From Himantopus leucocephalus (taxonomy: Eukaryota > Chordata > Aves > Charadriiformes > Recurvirostridae), in assembly GCA_003993805.1 (NCBI GenBank), contig RSEF01000017.1, positions 12,222,576-12,286,575 on the forward strand: DNA of 64,000 bases, written 5' to 3'. A program made the translations under genes and the position numbers. Positions 60,052-64,000 of this stretch are shown here, piece by piece; within the stretch, counting starts at the first letter, position 1; every line of letters begins with the position of its first letter. Below the pieces are notes generated by a model. It had not been told where the DNA came from and did not search any database. It saw only the letters and a program-made list of their open reading frames with translations.

Positions 60052-61787
60052 CTGTAAGAGAATAATATGGAATGTTCTAGTCTTGTAACTACTCCAAGTA
60101 CCACTCAGATTGTAGATCTTGGATTTGCTCAAAGAAAATGAGCGTTTACCCGGAGGTTTTTGCTAATGCTAGGCACCTTGTATCATTAGATTCCTTGGAA
60201 AACTCCAGGCTTAATGATTTGAACATTTCTCAACAATTCATTCAAACAAGCTATCAAGTTTAGTGACTAGGGTGAGCGTACCAGAAGCAAAAGGTTTTCA
60301 TGAACATGTCTCCCAGATCCAGCTGTGCCAAAGCAATAGGTCCCTGCCCCTGGCAGCTTTGTCACTGTCATCCTCCCAGACACTGTCACAACCATGGACT
60401 TCCTAGCTGCGCGGGTTGTGAAAGGGCTCCCAGTCTGTACCAGGCAAAGTCAGCTGGGTCAGTTTAAGCAGGTTTGTTGCTGGTCTGAACTAACCACTGC
60501 ACATTTTGTAAGAAGAACATAATAAAACACTACCAACTGCTCTGCTGGCAAATCAGTGTGTCATTACTCTAACAGCCCACAGCAACTGGCATCTGAGGGC
60601 AAACACCTCTGATGCGATGTCAGCACTGCATCTGGAAGACAGCATCTATCCAGAATGCTAGAATACATTCCTCTTTCTTCCATCCCAAAGCAAGGGAAAA
60701 TTGTAAACACAAAATAAACTGTGAGGCATATCTGGAACATTTTGTTCCGAGCCATGCACTACGTGTCATGTGTCATCTACATGTAGTTCAGACCACCTTT
60801 TAGGACAGAGCCTATGGTACACCCTTCTCTCCATCAGTAATAGTCCGTCTCCAAAATTCCTAAATCACCTACCTACAGAACATCAAGCTCCTGACAGAGT
60901 TATCACAAAAACTTTTCACTATAAAAAGCGAAAGGCAGCATTAAAACAGCAGAGTTATCTATAGCAAAAAGAAGAGTCAAAAGAATAGTGCTACAGGATG
61001 TCTTTACTGCAAAACTGTTTTAAGATATTCAAGTTAACCCTACTGGATTGAGAAGAGCCTAACCGTACATTACAACTTAACTGCTCTGTCCCCACTGCTG
61101 CAAACTAAGGATTTGACTCTGTAGCAAATGACCACCAGGTTGGCTGTAGAGCTGCCCCCTCTCTCACGCTAGCACTGCTATGCCTGGGTGAGCGCTGTCA
61201 CCAGGACGAATGTGCAGTTGGGAAAGGAGAACTGACCATTTAGTGCAGTCTGAGCATTCTATCAGTTCTACCACACTGTAAATCTGCACATGGTAAGATG
61301 GAACTTATTCATCAGAGAGTGTGCTTTTCAGCAACACTGAAGATTTAGGTCTTGCAGAGTTAATCATTAGACAAGCAGAAACTCAGCACGGATTTGAGAG
61401 TCTTAAGGCAAAAAAACGCAATAAATGAAAAGTACAGCATGAGAAATGCACCTGCAAGAAAACACCTGCAAGTGTTTTCTTTCTTTACCTCTTCTCCGAC
61501 ATACATAGAATTAATATGATGTGCCAAGCAGACTCAGTAATATATGTAGTAAGGATAAGACACTACAAACAGAAATATTATCTTGAAATCTGCATCTCTG
61601 GCTGGATGCTATTTGGCATCCTGACAGAGTCTGTCTTTATTAGTTCATTGCTTGAATTACCTAATTGCTGAATTTTATTAAAATAGATTTTAGCTCCCTA
61701 TAAGTACAGAGAACATTTAATTTAACATTAAAAGATCATTCAACAAAGATGATTTCTATTAAGAACCTTGCTATTTAACACTGCTCT

Positions 61788-61862
61788 TTAGAAGTCTTGC
61801 AGGGTCCAGGACTTTACAGTGCCATCTGTGGCAATTTCATCTATGCCAATTTGGGCCAAACC
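61788..61862 (-). other. short minus-strand open block after an acceptor
   Basis: After gtaattatattacag the minus strand reads GLAQIGIDEIATDGTVKSWT plus LQDF and TAA. The piece DGTVKSW is reminiscent of WD repeats, but 24 residues cannot support an assignment. Confidence 0.15.
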
Positions 61863-62140
61863 CTGTAATATAATTACTCAATTAAAAATAAAAGATATTT
61901 CACAAAGTTGTTTAGCAAACTGCTTCTGCAGTACTCAGGAGATCAGATAAATCAAATTCTGCTCTCATTACTTCAGGAACAGAAATCAGAAAACTTCTAT
62001 ATACAACAGTTTTTACCCTATATAAATACATTTGTATGCATTACATGTGCAAACACGTAAGCTATAGTGATTTTTTTTTTCTACACATATTAGCTACAGC
62101 ACAGAAATAGCTTCCTTTTACACATCTATACAAGCATTAC

Positions 62141-62234
62141 CTCAGTGGTTCTAAGATTCACAGAAGTGGATTTTTTTCCTTCTTTGAGCGTTCTGTACTT
62201 CCAGCATCAGAATACAGCCAACACTCAGCAGAGT
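62141..62234 (-). other. candidate minus-strand exon, probably non-coding
   Basis: Minus-strand acceptor tcctcctccctgttatag with a strong pyrimidine tract, donor TGAG|gtaatg, 94 nt. Every frame meets a stop inside it. Confidence 0.3.
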
Positions 62235-62559
62235 CTATAACAGGGAGGAGGAAACCATGAACTGTCTTAACCTGCTCAGCAGTTAGTGATTTGACTGGCT
62301 TCTTGTTGTGCAGGGTCTCCACGGGGAGAACAGTACAAGGCAGCCACTCATCACATTATAGATCAAACGGTTCAAGCGCGCAGTGCTTTATTAGTTCTCA
62401 CATCCTATTTCAAAGCTTTCCATTTCAGGAGGCCTCATTTCACCTTTCAGCAAAGTTGGCGCAAGAAAGGAACAAACCTGTCTATGACTGTGACAAGCTG
62501 ACATAAAAATTAACCCCCCAGAACAGCAGGTGCTGATGCTACACAGCCAGAGAACTTAC

Positions 62560-62593
62560 CACGTTTCTCAACCTCAAGGGCCTATGGTGTTGT
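62560..62593 (-). other. candidate minus-strand 34-nt exon
   Basis: Minus-strand acceptor tttttttttccctttgcag and donor CGTG|gtaagt are both close to consensus. It would be the second exon of a transcript starting in the CpG island. Confidence 0.3.
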
Positions 62594-62849
62594 CTGCAAA
62601 GGGAAAAAAAAACCCACAAGGCCATTTAAATCCCACACAGATTAAGAGAAAATTTTACACCTTCTCCACAAATACCATTAACACGCTACCAAGTTCAGCA
62701 CAGGTTTCCCCCAAAGTATTAGCCATCTCCAGCACTTAACATTTTCTTCTAAACCTCTGCCATCTTCCGCTGCCCTAGTGCTCTCCAAACACCACCAGCA
62801 CGTGGCACTGCAGATGCCAGGGTGAGCTCAAGGAGAGCAGCCCGCTGAG

Positions 62850-63410
62850 GAGATGTCCCAGAGACACCACAGGCGCCGTGTGGCGAATGGGGGAACCGCC
62901 AGGCCGAAAGGCTTCTGCTCCCCTCAAGGCCTCAGGATCAGGGGTGGCTCAGCAGCTCCGGGCAGGCTGCTCGGGCGCCATCTGGTGTGCCCGCACTCGG
63001 CCCCTCCTTCCCGCCCGGGTAGACCCAGCCTTTCCTCTCGCCACCGCTCTCTTCCACGGCCCCTTTCCCCCGGCGCAGCGCCCACCACCATGGCGCTGTG
63101 CCTCACCTACTACGAAGGTACCAGCAAACAAGATGGCGCCGCCGAGATGCCGCCATGGGTGATGTCCAACGACAGCCCCTCGAGCCGCCGCCTCTGAAGG
63201 GCCGCTCCGGCTGCCAATCAGTGCGCCAGCCTATCAGCGATCGCGCTGCGACCCGCGGGCTCTGCCCCCCCTCGCCTCACGGGGGAGGCGGGAGCCAAGA
63301 GCGCGGGCGGCCGCCCTGAGGCGGGGAGCTGCACCCGGCCGGGATTGCGGTGTTCGTCTGTGCGGCCGCACGGGCAGCGGCCTGACGAGTCTGGGGTGCT
63401 CCGCGCCGCA
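62850..63410. promoter_or_regulatory. CpG island, probable promoter
   Basis: About 560 bp of dense CpG and high GC in otherwise AT-rich DNA. It has a CCAAT box (63213), a YY1-like motif CAAGATGGCGCC (63129), several GC-rich Sp-type sites and a minus-strand donor GTAGTAG|gtgagg (exon edge 63107). A minus-strand TSS near 63130-63150, about 70 bp from the CCAAT box, fits these best. A + strand or bidirectional start is also possible. The ATG-rich open frames across it are GC-driven shadows. Confidence 0.65.
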
Positions 63411-63499
63411 TCTCCTCAACTAAAGCAACCTCTACGATCATCCGTGTGTTCAGCTTCAAAGTCAGCCCAGTTCCACTCATCTTGTGTTCAGCAAGAACT

Positions 63500-63652
63500 T
63501 CAAAACATCATGAGAAGACAGTTGACTTTCAGTGTTACACCCACGTCAGGCAACAAATACGGTTTCTTAACAGGGGCAATCACGGGTTTCTCACAGTCCG
63601 TGCTTTCCTGCCATTCCTGTAACTGGACTGCAGCTTGTGTGGCCAGATTATC
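63500..63652 (-). other. minus-strand open block next to the CpG island
   Basis: After the minus-strand acceptor gtgatttttttag comes a 50-codon open frame (ATQAAVQLQEWQESTDCEKP...), with a possible donor at GAC|gtgggt and a stop at 63500-63502. It looks protein-like but is unassigned. It may be an exon of a gene entering from the right. Confidence 0.2.
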
Positions 63653-63924
63653 CTAAAAAAATCACCTTCAGTACAGGATTACACTTGGTCCTATTTCATT
63701 AGCATGCAGAAAATGCAGCAAAATCAAAGCCTCATTCCTCAAAGTCATTACGGACATGCAGCAGTAAATTCTAGCAAAAAATTTGAAGGTTTTTGTATGC
63801 AGAATCCTTGATCGCCTTTGGTAATACAGAAGGAATAATACTGCACAATACAAAAAAGTTGGGGGGGAAAAAAGGAGGAAAATTTAAACTAGAAAGCAAT
63901 CCTCACTGTGCAGACAGATGCCAT

Positions 63925-63951
63925 GTTTTTGTTTTGTTTTGTTTTGTTTTT
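63925..63951. repeat. GTTTT pentanucleotide microsatellite
   Basis: About five units of GTTTT close to the end of the window. Confidence 0.85.
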
Positions 63952-64000
63952 AAATTAGGAAGGACCATCAGCGTAGGCAGTGGGCTGGCATTAGCTTCCT

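Larger units (their letters stand above)
49644..62849. other. downstream region without a recognised gene
   Basis: Apart from the candidate minus-strand exons and the two facing poly(A) signals, I see no known protein, tRNA, large repeat or tandem array here. By eye the + strand turns from T/G-rich (before about 50 kb) to A/C-rich, suggesting transcription on the minus strand. Confidence 0.6.

Noticed and set aside
62853..63197. Overlapping frames in the GC-rich block, including one starting MALCLTYYEG
   Set aside because: GC-rich sequence lacks stops in all frames. The block is better explained as a CpG-island promoter.

Overview
This is vertebrate nuclear DNA, most likely from a bird. It carries one clearly recognisable gene, the spermatid perinuclear RNA-binding protein gene STRBP (SPNR), on the + strand. 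The coding sequence is split over 17 exons between 6194 and 39712. All introns are GT-AG, exon phases join without a break, and the spliced reading frame is 672 codons plus stop, the length known for mammalian STRBP. The avian guess rests on compact introns, a degraded CR1-like LINE (about 15.2-16.6 kb) and a solo LTR of an avian endogenous retrovirus type (10.2-10.8 kb).

Layout. 1-6020 is STRBP 5' intron sequence, so the promoter lies outside the window. 6021-6196 is a leader exon whose last three bases are the start codon. 9561-26204 encodes the DZF (degenerate nucleotidyltransferase) dimerisation region and the bipartite nuclear localisation signal. 27084-33059 encodes the two double-stranded RNA-binding domains and the acidic linker between them. 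34693-39712 encodes the RG-rich, Gly/Tyr/Ala-rich tail. The 3'UTR starts at 39713 and several poly(A) signals follow. A second possible STRBP terminal exon, with a matching splice phase and its own stop, lies at 42298-42392.

Downstream the picture is uncertain. A set of + strand exon-like open blocks with compatible phases lies at 46.6-49.6 kb. A strong + strand poly(A) signal at 53570 faces a minus-strand AATAAA at 53816, as expected for two genes converging tail to tail. From roughly 50 kb onward the + strand becomes A/C-rich by eye, which suits minus-strand transcription. A CpG island with CCAAT and YY1-like motifs at about 62.85-63.41 kb is a likely promoter, and well-formed minus-strand splice-site pairs lie to its left (63107, 62560-62593, 62141-62234, 59917-60051, 50007-50116). 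I could not identify a protein for this transcript, and it may be non-coding. In human the gene that converges on STRBP is RABGAP1, but I could not find its conserved C-terminal coding sequence here.

The rest is intron and intergenic DNA with few recognisable repeats, one 100-base assembly gap inside a poly(A) run (22266-22365) and two single ambiguous bases (726 and 28275).
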